Source: Nitratidesulfovibrio sp.
Lineage (GTDB): Bacteria; Desulfobacterota; Desulfovibrionia; Desulfovibrionales; Desulfovibrionaceae
Assembly: GCF_040373385.1 (NCBI RefSeq)
Contig: NZ_JBDXXH010000002.1
Span: 1 to 64,000 of the forward strand
Reading direction: 5' to 3'
Length of the DNA: 64,000 bases
The number at the start of each line of letters is the position of its first letter. Position 1 is the first letter of the stretch. Under the pieces are notes generated by a model, which worked only from the letters and a program-made list of their open reading frames with translations, was not told where the DNA came from and ran no database searches. Made by a program: the position numbers and the translations under genes. Shown here in pieces: positions 8,736 through 16,971 of the stretch.

Positions 8736-9464
8736 ATGGCGATGATCGAATTCCACGACGTGCACAAGTGGTACGGCGAATTTCACGTGCTCAAGGGCAT
8801 CACCCAAAAGGTGGAGAAGGGCGAGGTGCTGGTCATCTGTGGCCCCTCCGGCTCCGGCAAGAGCTCCTTCATCCGGTGCCTCAACCGTCTGGAGCCCATC
8901 CAGAAGGGGCAGATACTGCTCGAAGGCAAGAGCATCCACGACAAGAGCGTGGACGTGAACGAGTTGCGCACCGAGGTGGGCATCGTCTTCCAGCAGTTCA
9001 ACCTGTACCCGCATCTTTCCGTGCTGCACAACGTGACCCTTGCGCCCACCAAGGTGCGCAAGATGCCGAAGGCCAAGGCGGAATCCATCGCCATGGAACT
9101 GCTGGAGCGCGTCGGCATCCACGATCAGGCCCGCAAGTACCCCGTGGAGCTTTCCGGTGGCCAGCAGCAGCGCGTGGCCATTGCCCGCGCCCTGGCCATG
9201 CAGCCCAAGGTTATGCTGTTCGACGAGCCCACCAGCGCGCTCGACCCCGAAATGATCAACGAAGTGCTCAACGCCATGAAGGACCTGGCCCGCGCCGGCA
9301 TGACCATGCTCTGCGTGACCCACGAAATGGGCTTCGCGCGGGAAGTGGCGGACAGGGTCGTCTTCATGGACGGGGGCAAGGTGATCGAAGAGGCCCCGCC
9401 GGACATCTTCTTCTCCAATCCCCGGCACGAGCGTACGCAGGCGTTCCTGCGAGAGATCCTGTAG
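8736..9464 (+). CDS. Polar amino-acid ABC transporter, ATP-binding protein (GlnQ-like)
   Basis: ATPase that drives uptake of a polar amino acid, working with the binding protein and two permeases encoded next. The 242-residue protein has Walker [10 protein letters not shown], the Q-loop region QQFNLYPH, signature LSGGQQQR, Walker [14 protein letters not shown] and the H-loop [14 protein letters not shown]. These match the GlnQ/GltL class. The reading frame is open farther upstream, but homology starts at [14 protein letters not shown]; 8742 is an alternative start. First gene of a five-gene run ending with prmA. Confidence 0.93.
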   Translation: MAMIEFHDVHKWYGEFHVLKGITQKVEKGEVLVICGPSGSGKSSFIRCLNRLEPIQKGQILLEGKSIHDKSVDVNELRTEVGIVFQQFNLYPHLSVLHNVTLAPTKVRKMPKAKAESIAMELLERVGIHDQARKYPVELSGGQQQRVAIARALAMQPKVMLFDEPTSALDPEMINEVLNAMKDLARAGMTMLCVTHEMGFAREVADRVVFMDGGKVIEEAPPDIFFSNPRHERTQAFLREIL

Positions 9465-9681
9465 TACCGTCCGCGCCTTGGCCCCTTGCCCCCTGCCTTT
9501 CGGGCAGGAGGCGGATGGCCCTGCGGCACGGCACCTTCTGGCCGGGCGGCGCCACGGCGCCTCGGGCACGACACGCGATACCCCCGGTCGCCGCGCAGCG
9601 GCACGCCGGGTTCGGACGACGGACGAACGCCCATCCCGGGGGCCTACGGCCCCCCGAACCGCATCAGCAGGGAGAACTCTC

Positions 9682-10497
9682 ATGAAGCGTCTTGTGCTAC
9701 TGGCCGTGGCCCTGTGCGTGGTGCTTTCCGGCACCATCGCCCACGCGGGCAAGATCGAGGACATCAAGGCCCGCGGCGCGCTCATCTGCGGCGTCAAGGA
9801 CTCCACCGTGCCCTTCGGTTTCATCGACGAGCAGACCAAGCAGATCGTCGGCTTCGACGTGGACATCTGCAAGGCCGTCGCCGACAACCTGGGCGTGAAG
9901 CTGGAACTGAAGACCGTCACCAGCGCCACCCGCATCCCCATGCTGACCCAGGGCTCCGTGGACATGCTGGCCGCCACCATGACCCACAAGTTCGAGCGTG
10001 ACGACGTCATCGACTTCTCCATCACCTACTTCATGGACGGCCAGAAGCTGCTGGTGAAGAAGGGCGGCGGCGTGAAGAGCGCGGCGGACCTCAAGGGCAA
10101 GAAGGTGGCCACCGCCAAGGGCTCCACCTCCGAAAAGAACATCAAGATCGCCCAGCCCGGCGCCACCGTGGTCTCCTTCGACGAGTACCCGCAGGCGTTC
10201 CTGGCCCTCAAGCAGGGCAAGGCCGAAGCCGTCACCACCGACTCCACCATCCTGCTCGGCCTGCGCAACTCCGACCCCGAGCCCGACAAGTGGGAAATCG
10301 TGGGCGACTACATCGCCGCCGAACCCTACGGCCTCGGCATTGCCGAAAACGATTCCAAGTTCCGCGATCTCGTCAACCGCACCCTGGTGGACCTGTGGAA
10401 CACCGGCGAATACACGAAGATCTACGACAAGTGGTTCGGCAAGGACACCAAGTACTACCTGCCGCTCACCTGGAAGATGGAAACCTGGCCCTACTAG
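9682..10497 (+). CDS. Amino-acid ABC transporter periplasmic binding protein
   Basis: Family 3 solute-binding protein that captures the amino acid in the periplasm. Of 271 residues, 1-23 form a classic signal peptide (MKRLVLLAVALC...AHA) cleaved before GKIEDIK. The mature domain shows VKDSTVPFGFIDEQTKQIVG and FDVDICKAVADNLGV, typical of glutamate/glutamine/aspartate-type binding proteins. The ATG at 9682 has GGGAG about 9 nt upstream. A 217-bp gap separates it from the ATPase gene, so it may also have its own promoter. Substrate is not certain. Confidence 0.9.
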   Translation: MKRLVLLAVALCVVLSGTIAHAGKIEDIKARGALICGVKDSTVPFGFIDEQTKQIVGFDVDICKAVADNLGVKLELKTVTSATRIPMLTQGSVDMLAATMTHKFERDDVIDFSITYFMDGQKLLVKKGGGVKSAADLKGKKVATAKGSTSEKNIKIAQPGATVVSFDEYPQAFLALKQGKAEAVTTDSTILLGLRNSDPEPDKWEIVGDYIAAEPYGLGIAENDSKFRDLVNRTLVDLWNTGEYTKIYDKWFGKDTKYYLPLTWKMETWPY

Positions 10498-10563
10498 CAC
10501 GCACCAACCCGACGGGGGACGCGGCACCATTGCCGCGCCCCCCGTTTTCACGCGGATAACGTC

Positions 10564-11265
10564 TTGCAGTACAACTTCGACTGGAAACTCGTCCTCTCCG
10601 GCGAATACTTGCAGTGGATCATCGACGGCGTCGTGGTCACCTGCCAGATTTCCGCCCTTTCGCTGGTCCTCGCCATGGCGATTGGCACGCTCATCGCGGT
10701 GATGCGTCTTTCCGCCGTGCGCCCGCTGGTGTGGTTCAGCGCGGGCTTTACCGAATTCTTCCGCAACACGCCGCTGCTGGTCCAGATATTCTTCTGGTAC
10801 TTCGGTTCCGACGCGGTGTTGCCCACCTTTGTCAACCAGTGGCTGTACAAGCAGAATTTCGAGTTTGCGGCGGGGGTCATCGCCCTTGCCGTGTACACCG
10901 CCGCGTTCATTGCCGAAGAGATACGCTCGGGCATCTTCTCCATTCCGCGCACGCAGTTGGAAGCCTCGCGCGCCTGCGGCCTCACCTTTCTGCAGGCCAT
11001 GCGCTACGTGGTCCTGCCGCAGGCCTTCCGCATCATCGTGCCGCCGCTGATCTCGCAGGCGCTCAACCTCTTCAAGAACTCGTCGCTGTGCATGACCATC
11101 GGGGTCATGGAACTTACCTACATGGCCCGCCAGATCGAATCGTACACCTTCCACGGGTTCGAGGCGTTCACGGTCAGCACGCTGATCTACCTCGTCATCT
11201 CGCTGCTGGTGTCGTTCAGCATCACCCAGTACAACAAGTACTTCCTGCGGACCATCAAGTACTGA
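10564..11265 (+). CDS. Amino-acid ABC transporter permease 1
   Basis: Inner-membrane subunit of the GlnP/HisM type. The 233-residue protein has about five membrane segments, the EFFRNTPLLVQIFFWYF motif of this family near residue 63, and the coupling-helix (EAA) loop EASRACGLTFLQAMRYVVLP. The start is TTG (QYNFDWKLVLSG follows), with no strong ribosome binding site visible. It sits between the binding protein and the second permease, 66 bp after the former. Confidence 0.9.
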   Translation: MQYNFDWKLVLSGEYLQWIIDGVVVTCQISALSLVLAMAIGTLIAVMRLSAVRPLVWFSAGFTEFFRNTPLLVQIFFWYFGSDAVLPTFVNQWLYKQNFEFAAGVIALAVYTAAFIAEEIRSGIFSIPRTQLEASRACGLTFLQAMRYVVLPQAFRIIVPPLISQALNLFKNSSLCMTIGVMELTYMARQIESYTFHGFEAFTVSTLIYLVISLLVSFSITQYNKYFLRTIKY

Positions 11266-11382
11266 CGCACCCCGCGCCGCAACGGCGGCCCGGCCTTTTC
11301 GCGCGGCGGCGCCGCGTGACCCCGGTCAACACCGGGCCGCGCGCCGTCACGGTTTCAGAATCAGTCGCAAGGAGCAACCGGC

Positions 11383-12072
11383 GTGCAGTGGGACGTCGTC
11401 TGGAGAAATTTCGATTACCTGCTCGTGGGTTCGTGGCCGCAAGGACCGTTGGGCGGCCTTGCCATGAGCGTGCTGCTGTCCATTGGCGGCATCTTCGGGG
11501 CGTTCTGGCTGGGCCTTGGCTTCGGCCTGCTGCGCCTGTCCGAGCGCTGGTGGCTGCGCCTGCCCGCCATCATCTACGTAGAGATCATCCGCGGCATCCC
11601 GTTGCTGATGCTGATCTTCTGGTTCTATTTCCTGGCGCCCATCGTGCTCGGGCACACCCTGCCCGAGGCGGAAAGCGCCCTTGTGGCCTTCATCGTGTTC
11701 ACCGGCGCCTACATCGCCGAAATCGTGCGCGCCGGGGTGCTGGCCCTGCCGCACGGGCAGATGGAGGCCGCGCGCGGCACCGGGCTTTCCAAGTCGCAGG
11801 CCATGATCCACGTCATCCTGCCGCAGGCCCTGCGCAACATGATTCCCTCGTTCGTGAACCAGTTTGTCAGCTTGACCAAGGACACCTCGCTCGCCTACAT
11901 CATCGGCGTTTCCGAACTCACCCGCACGGCTACCCAGATCAACAACCGCGAGCTGACCGCTCCGGCCGAACTCTTCTTCACCATCGCCGTGCTGTACTTC
12001 ATCGTCTGCTGGACCCTGACCGCCGCAAGCCGACGGATGGAACGGCAGATGGCCCGATACCAGGCAAGGTAA
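11383..12072 (+). CDS. Amino-acid ABC transporter permease 2
   Basis: Second membrane subunit, presumed to form a heterodimer with the preceding permease. The 229 residues include VEIIRGIPLLMLIFWFYFLAP (the family's substrate-channel motif) and the EAA loop EAARGTGLSKSQAMIHVILP. GTG start with AAGGAG about 8 nt upstream. Its stop lies 4 nt before the prmA start, so the two are almost certainly co-transcribed. Confidence 0.9.
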   Translation: MQWDVVWRNFDYLLVGSWPQGPLGGLAMSVLLSIGGIFGAFWLGLGFGLLRLSERWWLRLPAIIYVEIIRGIPLLMLIFWFYFLAPIVLGHTLPEAESALVAFIVFTGAYIAEIVRAGVLALPHGQMEAARGTGLSKSQAMIHVILPQALRNMIPSFVNQFVSLTKDTSLAYIIGVSELTRTATQINNRELTAPAELFFTIAVLYFIVCWTLTAASRRMERQMARYQAR

Positions 12073-12076
12073 CCAC

Positions 12077-12937
12077 GTGTCCGACCTTATCCGCATCAGC
12101 ATCGTCATTGCCGCCGACTGCCCCGAAGACCTCGAAACCGTCGACGCCGTGCTGGCCCTTGCCGTGCCCTTCGGCTGGGAAGAGGAAAGCCTGCCCGACG
12201 GTTCCGTGCGCCTGCGCGTGCACACCGACAACCCCGCCTTCTGCGAACAATTGCTGGCCACCCTGCGCGCCGAACTGCCGCGCGCCGAAGTAACCCGCGA
12301 TTCCGTGCCCGATACCGACTGGACCCTGGCCTGGCGCGACTTCTTCACGCCCGTGGCCTGCGGCACCCACTTCATGGTCATCGCCCCGTGGATGGTCGAC
12401 ACCACGGACCTTCAGGGCCGCATCCCCATCGTCATCGAGCCCAAGACCGCCTTCGGCACCGGGCACCATCCCACCACCGCCCTGTGTCTCGGCAGCGTTT
12501 CCGAGCTGGCCGCGTCCGGTCGGCTGCGCGCGGGCCTGCGCTTTCTCGACCTGGGCACCGGCTCCGGCATCCTCGCCATTGGCTGCGCCAAGCTGGGCCT
12601 GGCCGGCGTGGCCACCGACATCGACATGCTGGCCGTGGAAAACGCCGAGGAAAACCGCGTCATCAACGCCGTGGCCCCCGCCATCGACGTGCGCCTCGGC
12701 AGCACCGACGCCGCCCAGGGCGAACGCTACGACGTGATCCTCGCCAACATCCTTGCCCAGCCCCTGAAGGACCTTGCCCCCGACATCCTTGCCCTGCTGG
12801 CCCCCGGCGGGTGCCTCGTCCTCTCCGGCCTGCTTGCCGTGCAAGCAGACGGCGTGGAAGCCGCCTACACCAGTCTCGGCATGCCCCCCGCACGCCGCCG
12901 CGTGGAAGGCGAATGGGCCGCCCTGATTTGGGAGTAG
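12077..12937 (+). CDS. prmA: Ribosomal protein L11 methyltransferase
   Basis: SAM-dependent methyltransferase that trimethylates ribosomal protein L11. The 286-residue length is typical. Features are KTAFGTGHHPTTALCL, the SAM-binding motif LDLGTGSGILAIGCAKLG and ANILAQPL (the NPPY-like catalytic position). Residues 1-95 form the substrate-recognition region. GTG start 4 nt after the permease stop codon. An in-operon position behind an amino-acid transporter is probably positional convenience and not a functional link. Confidence 0.9.
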   Translation: MSDLIRISIVIAADCPEDLETVDAVLALAVPFGWEEESLPDGSVRLRVHTDNPAFCEQLLATLRAELPRAEVTRDSVPDTDWTLAWRDFFTPVACGTHFMVIAPWMVDTTDLQGRIPIVIEPKTAFGTGHHPTTALCLGSVSELAASGRLRAGLRFLDLGTGSGILAIGCAKLGLAGVATDIDMLAVENAEENRVINAVAPAIDVRLGSTDAAQGERYDVILANILAQPLKDLAPDILALLAPGGCLVLSGLLAVQADGVEAAYTSLGMPPARRRVEGEWAALIWE

Positions 12938-12968
12938 GGAAGAGAAGATTCAGAGAATTGAAAACGTA

Positions 12969-13148
12969 CCGGGGAGGGGACCTTTTGCGGCAGCCGTTAG
13001 ATGAGCGCGAAGCGCGAGTCTTACGGATGGCGACCGCAGAGCGTAAAAAGGTCTCCCTCCCCGGACCCCACTCTGCTGTCTTCATCCGTAATGCTCGAAG
13101 ACTCGCATAACGGCTGAAGCTCCCCCCAAAACTTTTCAATTGGGTGGG
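12969..13148 (-). repeat. Core-type interspersed repeat (reverse orientation) with tail
   Basis: Left arm CCGGGGAGGGGACCTTTT (12969-12986) pairs imperfectly with the right arm at 13045-13064. Between them (12987-13037) is the conserved core, read here in reverse: it begins GCGGCAGCCGTTAG and ends TTACGGATGGCGACCGC. A degenerate forward core (ATCCGTAATGCTCGAAGACT onward, 13084-13116) and the AAAACTTTTCAATTGGG tail follow. Related copies lie at 18613-18770 and 22985-23116. Confidence 0.7.
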
Positions 13149-13174
13149 GTAAGGGGGGCAGGAGAGTATCTATG

Positions 13175-13207
13175 CCGCCGCGCTTAACAAGCGATGCGGT
13201 TTTTTTT
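13175..13207 (+). terminator. Rho-independent terminator downstream of prmA
   Basis: CCGC (13175-13178) pairs with GCGG (13196-13199) and CGCTT (13181-13185) pairs with AAGCG (13189-13193), with loop AAC and a 2x2 internal mismatch. A run of eight Ts follows. Confidence 0.7.
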
Positions 13208-13384
13208 ATTGGAGAAATCCCCCTTTCACAGGGGTGCAGGGGGCCATGCCCCCTGCCCGCCGGAGGCGTAAAAAAAGACACGCCCTGCTGCCCGAGGCAT
13301 ACAAAAAACGTTCATATACAGCGCCCGGAACGGAGCTGCGCCATCGGTTGCGGGGCATGCCCGATGAGGCTAGGGTGTCGGCCT

Positions 13385-14056
13385 ATGCGAGGGAAACGGG
13401 AACGCCTGTTGCGCGAGATGTACGCGGTCATGCACGCCAGGCTGGGGCCAAGTGGCTGGTGGCCGGGCGAGACGCCGCTGGAAGTCTGCGTGGGCGCGGT
13501 GCTGACCCAGAATACCGCGTGGACCAACGTGACAAAGGCCATCCAGCGCCTGCGGGATGCGGGCGTGCTGGCCAGCGGTCAGGCGCTGCTGTCCCTGCCC
13601 GAGGCGGAACTGGCCGAACTGATCCGCCCGGCGGGGTTCTTTCGGCTGAAGGCGGTGCGGCTGCGCAACCTGCTGCGTTTCCTGGACGATGCCTGCGGCT
13701 TCGATTTCGGGGTGCTGGCCGGGCAGGAGCTTGACGATTTGCGCCCCCGCCTGCTCAAGGTGTCGGGCATCGGGCCGGAAACGGCGGATTCCGTATTGCT
13801 GTACGCCGTGGGCCTGCCCACCTTCGTGGTGGACGCCTACACCCGGCGCATCCTGCACCGGCACGCCATGGTGCCGGACGACATTCCCTACCACGAACTG
13901 CGCGACGTGTTCATGGACGTACTGGAACCGGACGTGCCCCTGTACAACGAATTCCACGCCCTTCTGGTGCGGGTTGCCGCGCAGTGGTGCCGCGCCCGCG
14001 CGCCGCGTTGCGCCGACTGCCCCCTGTGCACTTTTCTCGACGGCGGGGTGGCCTGA
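13385..14056 (+). CDS. Endonuclease III-related HhH-GPD DNA glycosylase
   Basis: Base-excision-repair type protein of 223 residues with the helix-hairpin-helix KVSGIGPETADSVLLYA followed by the conserved aspartate of FVVDAYTRR. In E. coli Nth the lysine in the hairpin acts as the lyase nucleophile; here that site reads GPETAD, so it may be a monofunctional glycosylase, as in the COG2231 'endonuclease III-related' group. The C-terminal cysteines (WCRARAPRCADCPLC) follow C-X6-C-X2-C-X2-C, with the last spacing shorter than the usual C-X6-C-X2-C-X5-C iron-sulfur loop. The start at 13385 is the best fit; longer in-frame starts exist. The next gene begins 3 nt after the stop. Confidence 0.8.
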   Translation: MRGKRERLLREMYAVMHARLGPSGWWPGETPLEVCVGAVLTQNTAWTNVTKAIQRLRDAGVLASGQALLSLPEAELAELIRPAGFFRLKAVRLRNLLRFLDDACGFDFGVLAGQELDDLRPRLLKVSGIGPETADSVLLYAVGLPTFVVDAYTRRILHRHAMVPDDIPYHELRDVFMDVLEPDVPLYNEFHALLVRVAAQWCRARAPRCADCPLCTFLDGGVA

Positions 14057-14059
14057 GCC

Positions 14060-15421
14060 ATGAGTCCGTTCCGGCTTCCGTTCTTGCCGTTCCGGGCGGC
14101 TGCGGCCGGGACCGTACGGGGTGCCGGGCGTCCCGGCATGGCGGCGTGCGGCCTGTTGTGCCTTGCACTGGCGTTGGCCGGGGGGCTGGCCGCGTGGCCG
14201 GAGCCGCTGCTGGCCGCAACGTCCGGCTCCATCGGCAAGGCGGGACCGATCAGGCCAACTCCGGGCGACACGGACGATGACGATGCGCCCGCGCGTTCAG
14301 ATGCGGCAGGCAAGGGGGCGAAGGGGACTCCGCAGCGCCAGGACGCGCGGGGCAAGGCCGCGCCCGTGGGGCAGCTGACCACGGAAGAAGACATCCGCAA
14401 GGCGCTGGAGGCCCAGCAGGTCCGCCTGCGCGCCCGGCAGGAGAGCATCACCAAGCTTTCGGTCCAGGAACGCGCCCTGAACACCGACCTGGCCATGGCC
14501 GAGGACCGCATTACCGCGCTGGAGGCCAAGGTGGCCCGGCAGGAGCAGGAACTTTCCCAACTGGAGGCCGCCGCCACCGACGTGCGCGCCGCCTACGAGC
14601 GGCTGGCCGCCGAGCGGTCCCGCACGGAAGCCTCGCTGTCCGGGCTGCTGCAACTGCTCTGGCCGCTGTACGTGCGCCAGAAGGGGGTGGGCGCGCGCGA
14701 CCTGACCGACTGGCGCATGGCCGAGCGCGACTACGCCTGGACGCAGGAAATCTACAAGGTCATCGGCGAGCGCCAGCAGGAACTGCACGTTCAGGAAACC
14801 GCGATGGCAGAGGCCCTGACCCGGCGCGAGGCCCTGTCCGAACAGGTGCGCAGGCAGGTGGAGGCCCTGGGGGCGGACCGTTCGAAGCTGCTGGCGGACA
14901 AGCAGCGCTTCCGCCAGTCGTTGTCGTCGGTACGCCAGCAGCGCGAGGACGCCGAGGCGGAACTGGCCGACCTGTTCGAGATGATCCAGACCCTCAATGC
15001 CCGGCTGGAGCAGGCCCTGTCGCGCGGCGACATAGAGAAGCAGAAGGGCCGCCTGCCGTGGCCCGCCAAGGGCAGGGTGGTGCGCCGCTACGCGCCCGAG
15101 GCCAAGCCCCCCGTGCGCGGGCTGGGCCTTTCGGTGGGGCAGGGCGAGCCGGTGCGCGCCGTGGCCTATGGCCGCGTGGTGCACAACGACACCATGCGCG
15201 GGTTCGGACGCGTCGTCATTCTGATGCACGGGCAGGCATACTACACGCTGTACGCCTTCCTGGCCGACAGCCCGTTGCGGCTGGGGCAGGAGGTGGGCGG
15301 CGGCCAGCAGGTGGGCACCGCCGGGTTCTATCCGGACGCCAATGGCCCCGGAGTCTATTTCGAATTGCGTTTTCACCAAAAAGCCATTAACCCTGATGCG
15401 TGGCTTCTTTCAGCAAATTAG
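14060..15421 (+). CDS. EnvC-like murein hydrolase activator (coiled coil plus degenerate LytM domain)
   Basis: Secreted or periplasmic 453-residue protein. An Ala/Arg-rich N-terminus with hydrophobic segment (about 27-53) acts as signal or anchor. A low-complexity stretch follows, then a long coiled coil (about 105-310, heptad-rich KLSVQERALNTDLAMAEDRI-type sequence), and then a LytM/M23-like domain (about 330-450). The domain lacks the zinc ligands of active M23 peptidases (GLGLSV where HxGxD would be, YTLYAF where HxH would be). This fits EnvC, which activates amidases without cutting itself. It lies directly before ctpA and a yibQ-like gene; in E. coli envC and yibQ are neighbours too. Confidence 0.85.
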   Translation: MSPFRLPFLPFRAAAAGTVRGAGRPGMAACGLLCLALALAGGLAAWPEPLLAATSGSIGKAGPIRPTPGDTDDDDAPARSDAAGKGAKGTPQRQDARGKAAPVGQLTTEEDIRKALEAQQVRLRARQESITKLSVQERALNTDLAMAEDRITALEAKVARQEQELSQLEAAATDVRAAYERLAAERSRTEASLSGLLQLLWPLYVRQKGVGARDLTDWRMAERDYAWTQEIYKVIGERQQELHVQETAMAEALTRREALSEQVRRQVEALGADRSKLLADKQRFRQSLSSVRQQREDAEAELADLFEMIQTLNARLEQALSRGDIEKQKGRLPWPAKGRVVRRYAPEAKPPVRGLGLSVGQGEPVRAVAYGRVVHNDTMRGFGRVVILMHGQAYYTLYAFLADSPLRLGQEVGGGQQVGTAGFYPDANGPGVYFELRFHQKAINPDAWLLSAN

Positions 15422-15450
15422 CCTCTTTTCAGGCTTTCGGAGGTTTCATT

Positions 15451-16749
15451 ATGCGTGTGACGCTGTGGACGGCCACGCTGCTCATTCTTGGCGTGCTCGC
15501 CATTTCCGGCGGGGCGGCCTTGGTGCCCGACACCGTCGGTGCGGCGAGTGACGAGGGCAAATACGACTCGCTGAAGCGCTTCAGCCAGGTGCTCGACCTG
15601 GTGGAGCGCTATTACGTGCGCGACGTGCCCCGCAAGGATCTGATCAACGGTGCCGTCAAGGGCTTGCTGCAAGGGCTGGACCCCCATTCGACGTTCCTGT
15701 CGGTGGAGGAATTCAAGGAGATGCAGGAAAGCACCTCTGGCGAATTCTTCGGCATCGGCATCGAAATTTCCAGCGAGAACGGCCAACTCATCGTCGTTGC
15801 CCCCATCGAGGATACCCCCGCCCACAAGGCGGGCCTGAAGAGCGGCGACATCATTCTTGCCGTGGACGGCGTGCCCACCCAGGACATGACCACCCAGGAA
15901 GCGGTCAGCCGCATCCGTGGCGCCAAGGGCACCGAGGTGGAACTGTCCATCCTGCACCGCGACGCCAAGGCCCCCGAAGTGGTGCGCCTGGTGCGCGACG
16001 CCATCCCGCTCATCAGCGTCAAGTCCAAGATGCTCGAGGACGGCTACCACTGGGTGCGCCTGACCCGCTTCAGCGAACGCACCACCGGCGAACTGGTGGA
16101 CGCGCTGAAGGAAGCGGGCAAGAAGGGCATGAAGGGCATCATCCTCGACCTGCGCAACAACCCCGGCGGGTTGCTGGACCAGGCCGTGAGCGTGTCCGAC
16201 ACCTTCCTCAAGGACGGGGTCATCGTGTCCATTCGGGGCCGCATGGAAGACGCCAGCCGCGAATACCGCGCCAAGGCCCAACCCGGCGACGTGTCCGTAC
16301 CCATGGTGGTGCTGGTCAACGCCGGTTCCGCCTCGGCCTCGGAAATCGTGGCCGGTGCCCTGCGCGACCACAACCGCGCGCTGATCCTGGGCGAACGCAC
16401 CTTCGGCAAGGGCTCGGTGCAGAACGTCATTCCGCTATCCGACGGCGCGGGACTGAAGCTGACCGTGGCCCTGTACTACACGCCCAATGGCCGCTCCATC
16501 CAGGCGGAAGGCGTCGAGCCCGACTTCGAGGTGCCTTTCGAACTGCCGCGTGAAGAAGAAAAGGCCCACCGCCTGAACATGGTGCGCGAAAAGGACCTGA
16601 ATCGTCACCTCGAAAACGGTTCGTCGGGCAAGGACGCACGTCCTTCCGCGCGGGCAGACGACGTGAAGCAGGCCCTGGAAAAGGACAACCAGCTGCGCAT
16701 GGCGTTGCAGTTCGTCAAGCGTCTGCCCCGCCTCAAGGATATCCAGTAG
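15451..16749 (+). CDS. ctpA: C-terminal processing protease (S41 family)
   Basis: Periplasmic serine protease that trims C-termini of substrate proteins. The 432-residue product starts with a signal anchor (LWTATLLILGVLAISGGAAL). A PDZ domain follows at about 95-170 and the S41 catalytic core after it. Catalytic serine S295 lies in AGSASASEIV and general-base lysine K320 in RTFGKGSVQ, with the 25-residue spacing known for CtpB-like enzymes. The start at 15451 has GGAGG 7 nt upstream. It lies between the EnvC-like and YibQ-like genes, suggesting a cell-wall remodelling operon; partner hydrolases are possible substrates. Confidence 0.93.
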   Translation: MRVTLWTATLLILGVLAISGGAALVPDTVGAASDEGKYDSLKRFSQVLDLVERYYVRDVPRKDLINGAVKGLLQGLDPHSTFLSVEEFKEMQESTSGEFFGIGIEISSENGQLIVVAPIEDTPAHKAGLKSGDIILAVDGVPTQDMTTQEAVSRIRGAKGTEVELSILHRDAKAPEVVRLVRDAIPLISVKSKMLEDGYHWVRLTRFSERTTGELVDALKEAGKKGMKGIILDLRNNPGGLLDQAVSVSDTFLKDGVIVSIRGRMEDASREYRAKAQPGDVSVPMVVLVNAGSASASEIVAGALRDHNRALILGERTFGKGSVQNVIPLSDGAGLKLTVALYYTPNGRSIQAEGVEPDFEVPFELPREEEKAHRLNMVREKDLNRHLENGSSGKDARPSARADDVKQALEKDNQLRMALQFVKRLPRLKDIQ

Positions 16750-16971
16750 GCGGGCCGCCGCGCAGGCGGCGGGCTGCCGATGATGCCGTAACGCTACACG
16801 ATGAAAACCGGGGGCGCGGGAGACCGCGCCCCTGTCATGTCAGGACATGTCATATCGCGGCCGGGGCGGTTGCCCCCGGCGGATACTGCCGGACAAGTAC
16901 TCCCGGACGGTTGCCCCGCAACGGTTGTCACGGACGGCACGGCATGGCCACGGCATGGAGCAGGAGAGTGC

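Larger units (their letters stand above)
12938..13384. other. Intergenic region carrying a composite repeat and a terminator
   Basis: 447 bp between prmA and the endonuclease III-like gene. It contains a core-type repeat inside an inverted repeat (12969-13064), a degenerate second core (13084-13116), the AAAACTTTTCAATTGGG tail (13127-13143), and a factor-independent terminator (13175-13207). Confidence 0.7.
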
